Below are positions 8,566-16,084 of a stretch of 16,140 nucleotides of DNA, one piece after another. The notes under the pieces are model-generated. The model was not told where the DNA came from and did not search any database. It saw only the letters and a program-made list of their open reading frames with translations. The number at the start of each line of letters is the position of its first letter. The first letter of the stretch is position 1. Made by a program: the position numbers and the translations under genes. Origin of the DNA: Ectothiorhodospiraceae bacterium (GTDB lineage: Bacteria; Pseudomonadota; Gammaproteobacteria; Thiohalomonadales; Thiohalomonadaceae); contig SLDE01000064.1 in NCBI GenBank assembly GCA_007125455.1, forward strand, positions 1 to 16,140, read 5' to 3'.

Positions 8566-8638
8566 GCGCAAAGACGCAAGGGGCACAATGAGAATGAGAT
8601 CTTCATCTTCACTGTTTGTGTCCTCTGCGTTCTGAGCG
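8566..8638. repeat. imperfect palindromic intergenic element between cbbL and cbbS
   Basis: The left arm (from GCGCAAAGACGCAAGG, 8566-8581, then GGCACAA) and the right arm (TTGTGTCCTCTGCG, 8616-8629, ending GAGCG) are imperfect inverted copies. The inner part, AATGAGATCTTCATC, is also nearly self-complementary, so the transcript could fold into one long hairpin. It resembles the dispersed 'cgcaaagacgcaaagg' type of intergenic repeat seen in many proteobacterial chromosomes. Only one copy is in this window. In the mRNA it could act as a processing or stability element that sets the ratio of cbbL to cbbS. Confidence 0.6.
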
Positions 8639-8685
8639 AACTTCAGCGTTAAACGCTTTTAAACGAAATTGATGAGGAATAAGTC

Positions 8686-9042
8686 ATGAGCACCATGCAA
8701 GATTACAAATCAAGCCTGAGCGATCCGAGCAGCCGCAAGTTTGAAACCTTTTCATACCTGCCTGCCCTGACCCCTGAGCAGATCCGTAAGCAGATCGAAT
8801 ACATCGTCAGCAAGGGCTGGAACCCCGGTGTCGAGCACACCGAGCCGGAAAATGCCTTTGGTAACTACTGGTACATGTGGAAGCTGCCGATGTTCGGTGA
8901 AACCGATGTCGACACCATCCTGGCTGAAGTAGAAGCCTGTCACAAAGCCCACCCGAACAACCATGTTCGTCTGCTTGGCTTTGACAACTTCGCTCAGTCA
9001 GCCGGTGCTTCCATGGTTATCTATCGCGGTAAGACTGTTTAA
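8686..9042 (+). CDS. cbbS: RuBisCO small subunit, form IA (non-carboxysomal type)
   Basis: This 118-aa small subunit caps the L8 core to form the L8S8 enzyme. Family hallmarks are ETFSYLPALTPEQIRKQIEYI, GWNPGVEH, NYWYMWKLPMFGE and the C-terminal MVIYRG. Compared with the carboxysomal CbbS sequence I remember (about 110 aa), it carries an extra six-residue segment at residues 12-17 (SDPSSR) just before the conserved ETFSYLP. That insertion is the recognised feature separating the freely soluble, CbbQO-linked form IAq from the carboxysomal form IAc, and it agrees with cbbQ and cbbO downstream. The start ATG 8686 has a GAGGAA ribosome-binding site about 8 bases upstream. A terminator-like hairpin follows the gene. 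Confidence 0.98.
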   Translation: MSTMQDYKSSLSDPSSRKFETFSYLPALTPEQIRKQIEYIVSKGWNPGVEHTEPENAFGNYWYMWKLPMFGETDVDTILAEVEACHKAHPNNHVRLLGFDNFAQSAGASMVIYRGKTV

Positions 9043-9067
9043 TTAAGCAGGGCTGCCTCGTAGTATG

Positions 9068-9106
9068 AAGCCCCTGCCCTCGTTCGATAAGGCCAGGGGC
9101 TTTTTT
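9068..9106 (+). terminator. intrinsic terminator after cbbS
   Basis: AAGCCCCTG (9068-9076) and CAGGGGCTT (9094-9102) form a perfect 9-bp stem around a 17-base loop. A run of six T (9101-9106) follows. It would end, or attenuate, the cbbLS transcript so that the structural subunits are made in excess over the downstream activase genes. No strong promoter is visible in the 40 bases before the next gene, so partial read-through is likely. Confidence 0.85.
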
Positions 9107-9146
9107 ATACACCGTTTGTGAATCAATACGAACCCAAAGGAATACC

Positions 9147-9461
9147 ATGAGCAAGCCTGATAGATATATCGGTATCCATAACGATGTGAATGGCGGGATG
9201 ACCACCATTGGCAAATTGGTTCGTGATGCATGGGTTTTTGAATTGTTGCCGGAAACGGAGACCTGTGAGGGCTGGAACCTAGCCGGGATTGACGCTTTGT
9301 TACAAAAGGTGAATGCCGAGTGGGATAAATATGGCTGCATGGTCAGTCATTTGCCACAGGAATTATTTGAACGCCATCAACGCATTCATGGCGAGTGGTT
9401 GGAAAAAGCACGGGCGTCCGGTTGGTCGGGTGAGACCGAAACGGATGAAGAAGTGAACTAG
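9147..9461 (+). CDS. conserved-looking small protein of unknown function between cbbS and cbbQ
   Basis: This soluble 104-aa protein has no membrane segment or signal peptide, and I cannot assign a family. The N-terminal third (YIGIHNDVNGGMTTIGKLVRDAW) is rich in glycine and small residues. It is followed by FELLPETETCEGW, an amphipathic helix region (LAGIDALLQKVNAEWDKYG) and an acidic C-terminus (ETETDEEVN). Two cysteines are present (in TCEGW and YGCMV). An AAAGGAA ribosome-binding site lies about 6 bases before ATG 9147. cbbQ begins 28 bases after its stop, so the two are almost certainly cotranscribed. Codon use is slightly less G+C-rich than cbbQ. The position inside the RuBisCO/activase unit suggests an accessory role in RuBisCO assembly, activation or regulation, but this is inferred from location only. 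Confidence 0.82.
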   Translation: MSKPDRYIGIHNDVNGGMTTIGKLVRDAWVFELLPETETCEGWNLAGIDALLQKVNAEWDKYGCMVSHLPQELFERHQRIHGEWLEKARASGWSGETETDEEVN

Positions 9462-9489
9462 TACCATCAGCGATAAGTGAAGGTGTGTC

Positions 9490-10314
9490 ATGTCCAAGAA
9501 TGAAAGCACAGTAGACTCAAAGCAATACATCATCAAGAACGAACCCTACTATGAGCCGGTAGGCAATGAGATTGCACTCTACGAGGCGGCTTACAATGTA
9601 CGCATGCCGGTGATGCTCAAGGGGCCGACCGGTTGTGGTAAGTCCCGTTTCGTTGAATACATGGCCTATAAGCTCGGTAAGCCCTTGATCACCGTGGCCT
9701 GTAATGAGGATATGACCGCCTCCGATCTGGTGGGGCGTTTCCTGCTGGACAAGGACGGCACCAAGTGGCAAGACGGCCCGCTCACCACCGCCGCACGTAT
9801 CGGTGCGATCTGTTACCTGGATGAGGTGGTTGAGGCCCGTCAGGACACCACCGTGGTGATCCATCCGCTGACCGACCACCGCCGCTCACTGCCTTTGGAC
9901 AAGAAGGGCGAGCTGATCGAGGCACACCCGGACTTCCAGCTGGTGATCTCCTACAACCCCGGCTACCAGAGCCTGATGAAGGATCTCAAACAATCCACCA
10001 AGCAGCGTTTCGGCGGGATGGACTTCGACTACCCAGAAGAAAAGACCGAAACCGCCATCGTCGCCAAAGAGTCGGGGGTGGACGAAAAGACCGCCGGCAA
10101 ACTGGTGCAGATCGCCCATCGCGCCCGCAACCTCAAGGGCCACGGTCTGGACGAGGGGATCTCCACCCGCTTGCTGGTTTATGCAGGGCAGTTGATCAGC
10201 AAAGGTGTTGAGCCTGTCGCCGCCTGCCAGATGACCATGGTGACCCCGCTGACCGACGACCCGGATATGCGTGAAACCCTCAATGCGGCGGTGCAGACTT
10301 TTTTTGTATCGTAA
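9490..10314 (+). CDS. cbbQ: CbbQ, AAA+ ATPase of the RuBisCO activase
   Basis: This 274-aa MoxR/NorQ-type AAA+ protein forms hexameric rings and, with CbbO, uses ATP to remove tightly bound inhibitory sugar phosphates from RuBisCO. Walker A is GPTGCGKS (45-52). Walker B is ICYLDE with D111/E112. A sensor-1 region reads LVISYNPGYQSL, and the QRFGGMDFDYP arginine-finger region follows. The segment ACNEDMTASDLVGR is characteristic of the CbbQ/NorQ/GvpN group. Full length for the family. ATG 9490 is preceded by a GAAGG-like ribosome-binding site. It follows the 104-aa unknown by 28 bases. It is separated from its partner gene cbbO by 171 bases containing a palindromic repeat. The identification as CbbQ, not NorQ, rests on linkage to cbbLS and cbbO; no nitric oxide reductase genes are present. 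Confidence 0.97.
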   Translation: MSKNESTVDSKQYIIKNEPYYEPVGNEIALYEAAYNVRMPVMLKGPTGCGKSRFVEYMAYKLGKPLITVACNEDMTASDLVGRFLLDKDGTKWQDGPLTTAARIGAICYLDEVVEARQDTTVVIHPLTDHRRSLPLDKKGELIEAHPDFQLVISYNPGYQSLMKDLKQSTKQRFGGMDFDYPEEKTETAIVAKESGVDEKTAGKLVQIAHRARNLKGHGLDEGISTRLLVYAGQLISKGVEPVAACQMTMVTPLTDDPDMRETLNAAVQTFFVS

Positions 10315-10321
10315 AAGCGGT

Positions 10322-10460
10322 CAACACAGAGTCCACGGAGAACACAGAGAAGTGCGTGCTTGATTGAACTCAAGCCGTCGAGGGCTAGCGCGTACACGGG
10401 TGGTAGCTAAGGTAAGGCTTGCTTATTCAATACTCCGTGAGCTCTGTGTTCTCTGTGTTG
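10322..10460. repeat. palindromic intergenic element between cbbQ and cbbO
   Basis: CAACACAGAG (10322-10331) and CTCTGTGTTG (10451-10460) are perfect terminal inverted repeats bounding a 139-base segment. Just inside, each end carries an AACACAGAG copy and a CACGGAG copy, in opposite order at the two ends. The centre has a perfect hairpin, GCTTGA (10358-10363) with TCAAGC (10370-10375). There is no open frame, so this looks like a non-autonomous mobile or REP-like element of the 'cacagagaacacagag' kind. It fills nearly the whole gap between the activase genes. Confidence 0.65.
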
Positions 10461-10485
10461 AAAAATCTTTTTGGGGTAATCAGAC

Positions 10486-12825
10486 ATGAGCATAAATCTC
10501 GAAGATTACGCAGAGCAGTTGCAGGATATCGCCCCTGAGGTGCGTGATGTCCTGGAGGCCACCTTCATCGAGGCCTCGCGGAGCATGTCACCTGCCGGGC
10601 TGCATGAATATCTGGAAGGGGCCAAGGCCCTTTCTAACCTGGGGCGTGGCAATGATCTGGTGATCTCCTACCTGCAGGAGATGCCGTTGGTCACCAAAGA
10701 GTGTGGCGAAGATGTCATCAACGACTGCATGACCGCCGCGATGAAGCTCTCCTCCATGACCTCGGGCGAAGTCATTATGCTGATGTTCAACAGCCTGCCC
10801 ACCGCCGCCCGCCGTCTGGGCGATGCCGAGCTGTTGCGCGGTTACCTGACGCTGATCCATCAGCTATCGTCTACCGCCGCCCGTGGTCTGCGCCCAATGC
10901 TCAACCACATCGACGAGCTGCTCTCCAAACTGACCCTCAGTGGCCTGCGCCGCTGGGCCAACTTCGGTGCCCAGGCCTACCGACGCGACTTCGATAACCT
11001 CACTGCCTACTTCAATCTGGAGTCCAAGGACAGTCAGGCGATGCTGCAGAAAGAGCGCCGTGGCACCCTGTTTATCGACACCCAGCGCAAACTCAATTTC
11101 TATCTGCGCGCCTTATGGGGTCGTGATTTCTTCCTGCGCCCCACGGGTGCCGATTACACCGATTTCCGCCCCTACCTGGAGGCGCATATCCTGCATATGC
11201 CCGATGCGGTCGATGCCATCGGAGAGATCTCCGGCCTGGAACTCTACCGCGCCACGGCGGCGCACATGGCAGCGCATATCTGCTACACCCGTTCGGCGAT
11301 CTCTGCCGAGCAACTCAGTCCCGCGCAGATGTTCTTTATCGCCTTTATCGAGGATGCCCGCGTCGAGTACAAGGCGGCGCAGCAGTTCCCTGGCCTGCGG
11401 AAACTGTGGCGTTCGCTGCTGGATATGCCACCACAAGAAGCGGCTGAACACCCCACCATGCCCTTGCTGGAACGGGCCGCGTTGATGCTGCTCGATCCGA
11501 AGCATCGCACCGGGGATGCGCAGATCGACGCGCTGTGCGAACAATTTCACGCCCGTATCGAGGCCGAACAGGATAACAACCAGTTCTCTTGGCACCTGGG
11601 TTTGGAGCTGTTCAATCTGCTGACGACCCGTAAAGAGGTGCCCAGCCTGCGTATCCTGGAGCGTATTCGTGTTCCCTACCGGGACGACAACCGCTTTGTT
11701 TGGGAGTTCGAGGAATTCAGTTTCAACACCTTCGAGGAGTATGTGGCCGCCAGCCAGCGCCAGCAGCGCAAGACCGTTAGCGTGATTGAAATGGCCAACG
11801 AGGTGGACTGCGAACTGGCCGGTGACGATGCCCAGGAGATCTGGACCTGTTCCACCGAGATGTTCCCCTATGAAGATGATCTGGAGAACACCAAAAGCTT
11901 CAACGATATGTGGGGCAAGGAGGCGGTCTCGCCACCTTTCCACTATCAGGAATGGGATTACCAGATCCAACTGTTCCGTCCCGACTGGGCCACGGTGTAC
12001 GAGCGTCGCCAGCCTAAGGGCGACCCCAAGGATATCGACGATATCCTCACCGCCTACAAGCCGATCGCCCACCGCATCAAACAGATCATCGATCTGCTCA
12101 GTCCGGAGGGGGTGCAGCGCATACGTAACATGGAAGATGGCGATGAGGTCGATATCAATGCCGCCGTGGATGCGATGATCTCGATCCGCATGGGCGAGCA
12201 GCCCAATCCGCGCATCACCATGCGCAATGTGATCAAGAACCGCGATCTGGCGGTTACCGTATTGCTCGATCTGTCGGAATCCACCAACGAAACCATCGAC
12301 GGCTCCGACAAGACAGTACTGGAGCTCACCCGTGAGGCGGCCACCCTGGTGGCCACCGCGATCAACGGTATCGGCGACCCCTTTGCCATCCACGGCTTTT
12401 CCTCCGATGGTCGGCATGACGTGCAGTATTATCGCTTCAAAGACTTCAACCAAAAGCTCGATGACGAGGCCCGTGGTCGACTGGCTGGCATGAAGGGTGG
12501 GCTATCCACCCGTATGGGCGCAGCGATGCGTCATGCTGCCCACCATCTGCTCAAGCAGCCCGAACGTCGCAAGCTGTTGTTGCTGGTCACCGATGGCGAG
12601 CCGGCGGATATCGACGAACGCGATCCGCAACACCTGCGCCATGACACCAAAAAGGCGGTGGAGGAGTTGTATACCAAGGGCGTACACAGCTACTGCCTGA
12701 CCCTGGATGCCAATGCCGATAACTACGTCAAACGCATCTTTGGTGCCAATAACTACACGATCATCGATCATGTGGATCGCCTGCCGGAGCAGTTGCCGGT
12801 GCTGTTCGCCAGCCTGACGCGTTAG
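10486..12825 (+). CDS. cbbO: CbbO, von Willebrand factor A adaptor of the RuBisCO activase
   Basis: This 779-aa protein of the CbbO/NorD family works with CbbQ. In the characterised Acidithiobacillus ferrooxidans system one CbbO sits on the CbbQ hexamer and its VWA domain recruits RuBisCO. The first 500 residues are a helical region that I cannot divide further. The C-terminal VWA domain spans about 588-779. It has an intact metal-ion-dependent adhesion site: D595-L-S-E-S, T675 in GLSTRMG, and D703 in LVTDGEP. ATG 10486 has only a weak ribosome-binding site (TTGGGG, about 10 bases upstream) and lies 26 bases after the end of the palindromic repeat. The element may therefore have displaced the original leader. 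Full length for the family. The stop is 46 bases before the next gene. Confidence 0.97.
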   Translation: MSINLEDYAEQLQDIAPEVRDVLEATFIEASRSMSPAGLHEYLEGAKALSNLGRGNDLVISYLQEMPLVTKECGEDVINDCMTAAMKLSSMTSGEVIMLMFNSLPTAARRLGDAELLRGYLTLIHQLSSTAARGLRPMLNHIDELLSKLTLSGLRRWANFGAQAYRRDFDNLTAYFNLESKDSQAMLQKERRGTLFIDTQRKLNFYLRALWGRDFFLRPTGADYTDFRPYLEAHILHMPDAVDAIGEISGLELYRATAAHMAAHICYTRSAISAEQLSPAQMFFIAFIEDARVEYKAAQQFPGLRKLWRSLLDMPPQEAAEHPTMPLLERAALMLLDPKHRTGDAQIDALCEQFHARIEAEQDNNQFSWHLGLELFNLLTTRKEVPSLRILERIRVPYRDDNRFVWEFEEFSFNTFEEYVAASQRQQRKTVSVIEMANEVDCELAGDDAQEIWTCSTEMFPYEDDLENTKSFNDMWGKEAVSPPFHYQEWDYQIQLFRPDWATVYERRQPKGDPKDIDDILTAYKPIAHRIKQIIDLLSPEGVQRIRNMEDGDEVDINAAVDAMISIRMGEQPNPRITMRNVIKNRDLAVTVLLDLSESTNETIDGSDKTVLELTREAATLVATAINGIGDPFAIHGFSSDGRHDVQYYRFKDFNQKLDDEARGRLAGMKGGLSTRMGAAMRHAAHHLLKQPERRKLLLLVTDGEPADIDERDPQHLRHDTKKAVEELYTKGVHSYCLTLDANADNYVKRIFGANNYTIIDHVDRLPEQLPVLFASLTR

Positions 12826-12871
12826 CTCGGCGTGGCGGGGATTTCGCTGCACGCATACCACAGGGCCAGAT

Positions 12872-13270
12872 ATGTTTACCCGACATGATGAACTGCCTGT
12901 GTATGCGTACCTGCAGAGCAAGGTTGAGGCGACATTCTACAACCACGTACAGCTGGCCTTTAAGCGACTGGGTAAAGAACTGCGCCTGCCGATCCCGGGG
13001 CTCAAGACCCTCGACCTGATCCTGCAATCCGATGCCTGGATCATCGTCGATAGGGCCTTTAACGATATGCCGGTGGTGGCCTGGGCCGATTTCGATGTCC
13101 ATCAGCGTAGCGGCCTGCACGAGCCAGTGCCCTGTCGCATCCGCCTGTTTCATGCCAACGGCGGGATGATCCTGCGCCGCGCACTGGAGGCGATGGACGC
13201 CCAACTGCTCGAACAGCTCGACAGCCGCAGCGCCACCCACAAGGTACTCAACTTCCCCACCAGGGAGTAG
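12872..13270 (+). CDS. 132-aa protein of unknown function downstream of cbbO
   Basis: I do not recognise a family. The protein appears soluble with mixed helix and strand. A helical N-terminus (LQSKVEATFYNHVQLAFKRL) is followed by an alternating hydrophobic strand pattern (LDLILQS, WIIVDRAF, VVAWADFDV) and a C-terminal helix (RRALEAMDAQLLEQL). There is no signal peptide, and the only cysteine is in PCRIRLF. The ribosome-binding site before ATG 12872 is weak. The downstream gene begins 14 bases after its stop, so the two are probably translated as a pair. G+C-rich third positions match the neighbours, so there is no compositional sign of recent import. Its role may be linked to the following 531-aa protein or to the activase; both suggestions come from position alone. 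Confidence 0.8.
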   Translation: MFTRHDELPVYAYLQSKVEATFYNHVQLAFKRLGKELRLPIPGLKTLDLILQSDAWIIVDRAFNDMPVVAWADFDVHQRSGLHEPVPCRIRLFHANGGMILRRALEAMDAQLLEQLDSRSATHKVLNFPTRE

Positions 13271-13284
13271 AGGAGGAGGAAGGG

Positions 13285-14880
13285 ATGTTGCATCTACCCA
13301 GTGGTCGTATCGTCGGCATCATGTCCGAGCGGGCCCGTATGCATGCCAACCGCCTGCACCTGCGGATCACGGCCAAAACCCCGCATCATCAGCTCTACCC
13401 CTTGATTGATATCCTCCAGCAGGCCGCCCCTGGTAGTGTCGATTTCTCTGGCCACACCCTGGCCGACACCGCCTGGCGTCACGAATGGTCCGAGGTGGAT
13501 CGCCGCGCCTTTCTCGCCTGGCTAAACGAGCCCGGCCAGCGCCAGTGCATCGAACAGGCACGCCGCCGCCTGCTGGCCGAAGAGAGCGGCCCTAAGGAAC
13601 AGTCCTACCCCTATCCCGAACGCCTCTACAGCCGCCTGTGCCAGCGCATTGAGGCGCTGGGGATGACCCGTGCCACTGCCATCCAGTGGCGCCACACCCT
13701 GCACAACCTGCAACAACAGGGGATCCGTCGCGAAGAGCTGCTCTGGTCCGGGCTGATGGAGCTACTCGACCACCCCCCGCACAGCGTGATCGAGCGCGAC
13801 GTGTTGCTCCAGGCCTGCCATCTGCACAGCATCCGCCCGCGCCTCAGCCACCAACTGGCCTGCACCCAGGACTGCCAGCTTGCCCTGCAAGAGGTTGCCG
13901 AACGGCTGCCCGCCTGGCGACTGCAGATGGCCGAGCTGCCGGTAGCCGAGGGCGATGTCGGCGTGCTGCGCCTGCAGGAACGGGCCGGGCAGTACCGCAT
14001 CGGTGTGCTCTGGCCCCAGGGGCACCCGCTGGCCGAGGGTGATCAACCCCATTGGTTTGCGCTCGGCCCCAGTGGTTTGGCCCTGCAAAGCGATGGTCAG
14101 CCCTGGTTTGCCAATCGGGAGCTAGCCTGCGAACAGGCCCGCCGCCACGCCCTGCGCAGCCACCGCCTGCGCTGCGATCTGGACAGCAGCCGCCGTTACG
14201 AACACATGAGCCTGCACGGTGGCGAAGACTACCGCGAATGGCTAGTCACCCTGCCCGACTATCAGCACAGCCACTTCAACAGCCACTACTATGAACGCAA
14301 CGTGCTGCTGCACATCCGCAGCAAACAGCGCGAGACCACCGATGGCCGCCGGGTGCTGTTTATCGAGGAGATCCAAAGCGACTGGCACCAGGCCGACCGC
14401 CACCAGGTCCGTGGCCAGATCCCCCGCGCCCCGTTTCGGCGCGAATGGCCTGCCCTGGCACTGAAACTGATGCTCATCCATGCCGCCGAGCAAGGGCTGG
14501 ACGGCCTCGCCTGGGCCGACGGTCAGGTACACGAACTGCGCTACGACCAAGCCATGCCCGGCCTGCGCCGCCTCTACGACAAAGAACTGCCACGCATCGC
14601 CACCCGCCTGGGCAAGATCTGGGGGAGCACGCTGGAGCAGGCCGATTTTGCCACCCGCCACCCCTGGCTGCACGCCACCCGCCAGCAGGACAAATGGCGG
14701 GTAGAGGGTGGTGGCGGGCGCTTTCATACCCGCGCCCGCTACGACCGCGCCCAGGCCCAGGCCGTGATCGCACGCCACAGCAAGGCCGTCACCCTCAGCC
14801 TGCCCCTGCTGTGCATCAACGCCGCCATGGGCGAACAGCTTAAACACCACGGCCTGCCGCTCTTCGGCGAGCTGCTGTGA
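13285..14880 (+). CDS. 531-aa protein with a C-terminal region like phage/mobile-element large polyvalent proteins
   Basis: Function unknown. Residues about 1-290 are helical, rich in His, Arg and Gln, and unrecognised. From about 305 the sequence follows, in order, a pattern I know from phage and plasmid 'large polyvalent' proteins: Y-x4-LHGGEDYREWLVTLP, a short SHFNSHYYERNVLLHIR segment, GRRVLFIEEIQSDWHQ (EEIQSDWHQ at 361-369), APFRREWPALALKLML (382-397), and GLAWADGQVHELRYD. The conserved acidic, tryptophan and histidine residues suggest an enzymatic fold, but the activity is not known to me. The start ATG 13285 has an excellent AGGAGGAGGA ribosome-binding site at 13271-13280. No integrase, portal or other phage gene is nearby, and codon use matches the operon, so this is a resident gene and not a fresh prophage remnant. 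The aldolase gene starts 22 bases after its stop. Confidence 0.85.
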   Translation: MLHLPSGRIVGIMSERARMHANRLHLRITAKTPHHQLYPLIDILQQAAPGSVDFSGHTLADTAWRHEWSEVDRRAFLAWLNEPGQRQCIEQARRRLLAEESGPKEQSYPYPERLYSRLCQRIEALGMTRATAIQWRHTLHNLQQQGIRREELLWSGLMELLDHPPHSVIERDVLLQACHLHSIRPRLSHQLACTQDCQLALQEVAERLPAWRLQMAELPVAEGDVGVLRLQERAGQYRIGVLWPQGHPLAEGDQPHWFALGPSGLALQSDGQPWFANRELACEQARRHALRSHRLRCDLDSSRRYEHMSLHGGEDYREWLVTLPDYQHSHFNSHYYERNVLLHIRSKQRETTDGRRVLFIEEIQSDWHQADRHQVRGQIPRAPFRREWPALALKLMLIHAAEQGLDGLAWADGQVHELRYDQAMPGLRRLYDKELPRIATRLGKIWGSTLEQADFATRHPWLHATRQQDKWRVEGGGGRFHTRARYDRAQAQAVIARHSKAVTLSLPLLCINAAMGEQLKHHGLPLFGELL

Positions 14881-14902
14881 AAATACAAAGTAGGAGTCGA
14901 AT

Positions 14903-16084
14903 ATGCCCCTGGTCCACATGAAGGACATGCTGCAACATGCCTACGACAACGCCTACGCGGTCGGCTCGTTCAATATCATCGATCTGCACTTCCTGCAGGG
15001 GGTGATCGCCGCCGCCGAGAGTGCCCGCGCCCCAGTGATCCTCGGTCTCTCCGAGCCGCACTTTTCCCACTACGCCCCCGCCCTGCTGATGGCCGCCATG
15101 GAACGCGCCGCACGCCAGGCCGACGTGCCGGTGGCCCTGCACTTCGACCACGGCTCCGGCCCGGAAACCGTACGTCAGGCCATCGCCTGGGGTTGTAACG
15201 GGGTGATGATCGACGCCTCCCACAGCCCGCTAGAGGAAAACCTCAAGCGCAGCAAACAGGTGGTCGAACTGGCCCACGGCTGCGGCGTGCCAGTGGAGGC
15301 CGAGCTGGGCTATGTGCCCGAAAACGGCCAGCAGGGCGATGCACTCAGCTTCACCACCGTCGACCAGGCCCGTGGCTTCGTGCGCCACACCGGCGTGGAC
15401 TTTCTCGCCGTCTCCATCGGCACCGTACACGGCATGCTCAAGGGCAAACCCAAGCTCGACTACCAACGCCTGCGCCACATCAACGAAGCGCTGGCGATCC
15501 CCCTCGTGATCCACGGCGGCAGCGGCCTTAGCGAAGACCAATACCACCGCCTGATCGGTGCCGGGGTGGCCAAGATCAACTACCACAGCGCCCTCTCCGC
15601 CAGTGCCGCCAAGGCCGTCGCCGCCCAGCGCAAGGCCGGGGACGACTACAGCGCCCTCACCCAAGGGGTCAGTGCCGCGATCCGCCAGGAAGCCGAACAG
15701 TGCATGCGCCGCTGGGGCAGCGCCGGACGTGCCGCCGAGGTACTGGTTCGCTGCCGCCCCTGGCAAACGGTAGAAAAACTGCTGCTCTTCACCCCCGAAC
15801 ACGGCGACATCGCCGATGTGCGACTACTCCAGCAACGGGGCCAGCGCCTGCTCTACGAGATCCCCGGCGTGCGCGAAGTCAGCGCCGCCCAGATCAGCAA
15901 CGACAGCGCCACGCACCCCTTCCTCTGGCGCGTACTGCTCGCCCACCACGACGCCCTCGAACCCTTCCGCCGTCACCCCAACTACCGCGACTTCTCCCAA
16001 CGCCTGCTCGCCGGCCTCGCCCCCGAACGCAGCCTGCTGGTGTGTGAATGGGGGGGGGAGGGGGAAGGGGGAAGGGGCAAGTAG
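14903..16084 (+). CDS. cbbA: class II (zinc) fructose-bisphosphate aldolase fused to a C-terminal Dabb-like domain
   Basis: Residues 1 to about 280 are a GatY/KbaY-type class II aldolase. In the Calvin cycle this enzyme joins triose phosphates to make fructose-1,6-bisphosphate or sedoheptulose-1,7-bisphosphate. Zinc and catalytic residues are visible: D82-H83 in LHFDHGSG, E132/E134 in VEAELGYV, H176 in GTVHGM, H204 in IHGGSGLS, and the KINYHSAL segment at 224-231. Family members usually end near residue 285. Here about 100 more residues follow (278-383) that resemble a dimeric alpha/beta-barrel (Dabb) domain: LYEIPGVREVSAAQ, then HHDALEPFRRHPNYRDFSQRLL. The last ten residues (GGEGEGGRGK) are encoded by a G-rich low-complexity tract and the first bases of a tandem repeat, so the true C-terminus may have been altered. 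TAGGAG (14891-14896) is the ribosome-binding site. Fructose against tagatose specificity is inferred from context. Confidence 0.9.
   Translation: MPLVHMKDMLQHAYDNAYAVGSFNIIDLHFLQGVIAAAESARAPVILGLSEPHFSHYAPALLMAAMERAARQADVPVALHFDHGSGPETVRQAIAWGCNGVMIDASHSPLEENLKRSKQVVELAHGCGVPVEAELGYVPENGQQGDALSFTTVDQARGFVRHTGVDFLAVSIGTVHGMLKGKPKLDYQRLRHINEALAIPLVIHGGSGLSEDQYHRLIGAGVAKINYHSALSASAAKAVAAQRKAGDDYSALTQGVSAAIRQEAEQCMRRWGSAGRAAEVLVRCRPWQTVEKLLLFTPEHGDIADVRLLQQRGQRLLYEIPGVREVSAAQISNDSATHPFLWRVLLAHHDALEPFRRHPNYRDFSQRLLAGLAPERSLLVCEWGGEGEGGRGK

Noticed and set aside
7129..9042. Carboxysomal (form IAc) RuBisCO
   Set aside because: The small subunit has the extra six-residue segment of the soluble type and cbbQ/cbbO follow; no carboxysome shell, csoS2 or carboxysomal anhydrase genes appear in the window.
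11113..12453. Minus-strand 446-aa open frame opposite cbbO
   Set aside because: The frame is long only because of codon bias in cbbO; no family features are visible and the sense strand has an intact VWA domain.
13285..14880. Prophage remnant
   Set aside because: Only one protein resembles phage sequence; there is no integrase, attachment site, structural gene or compositional break, and the gene fits the operon spacing.
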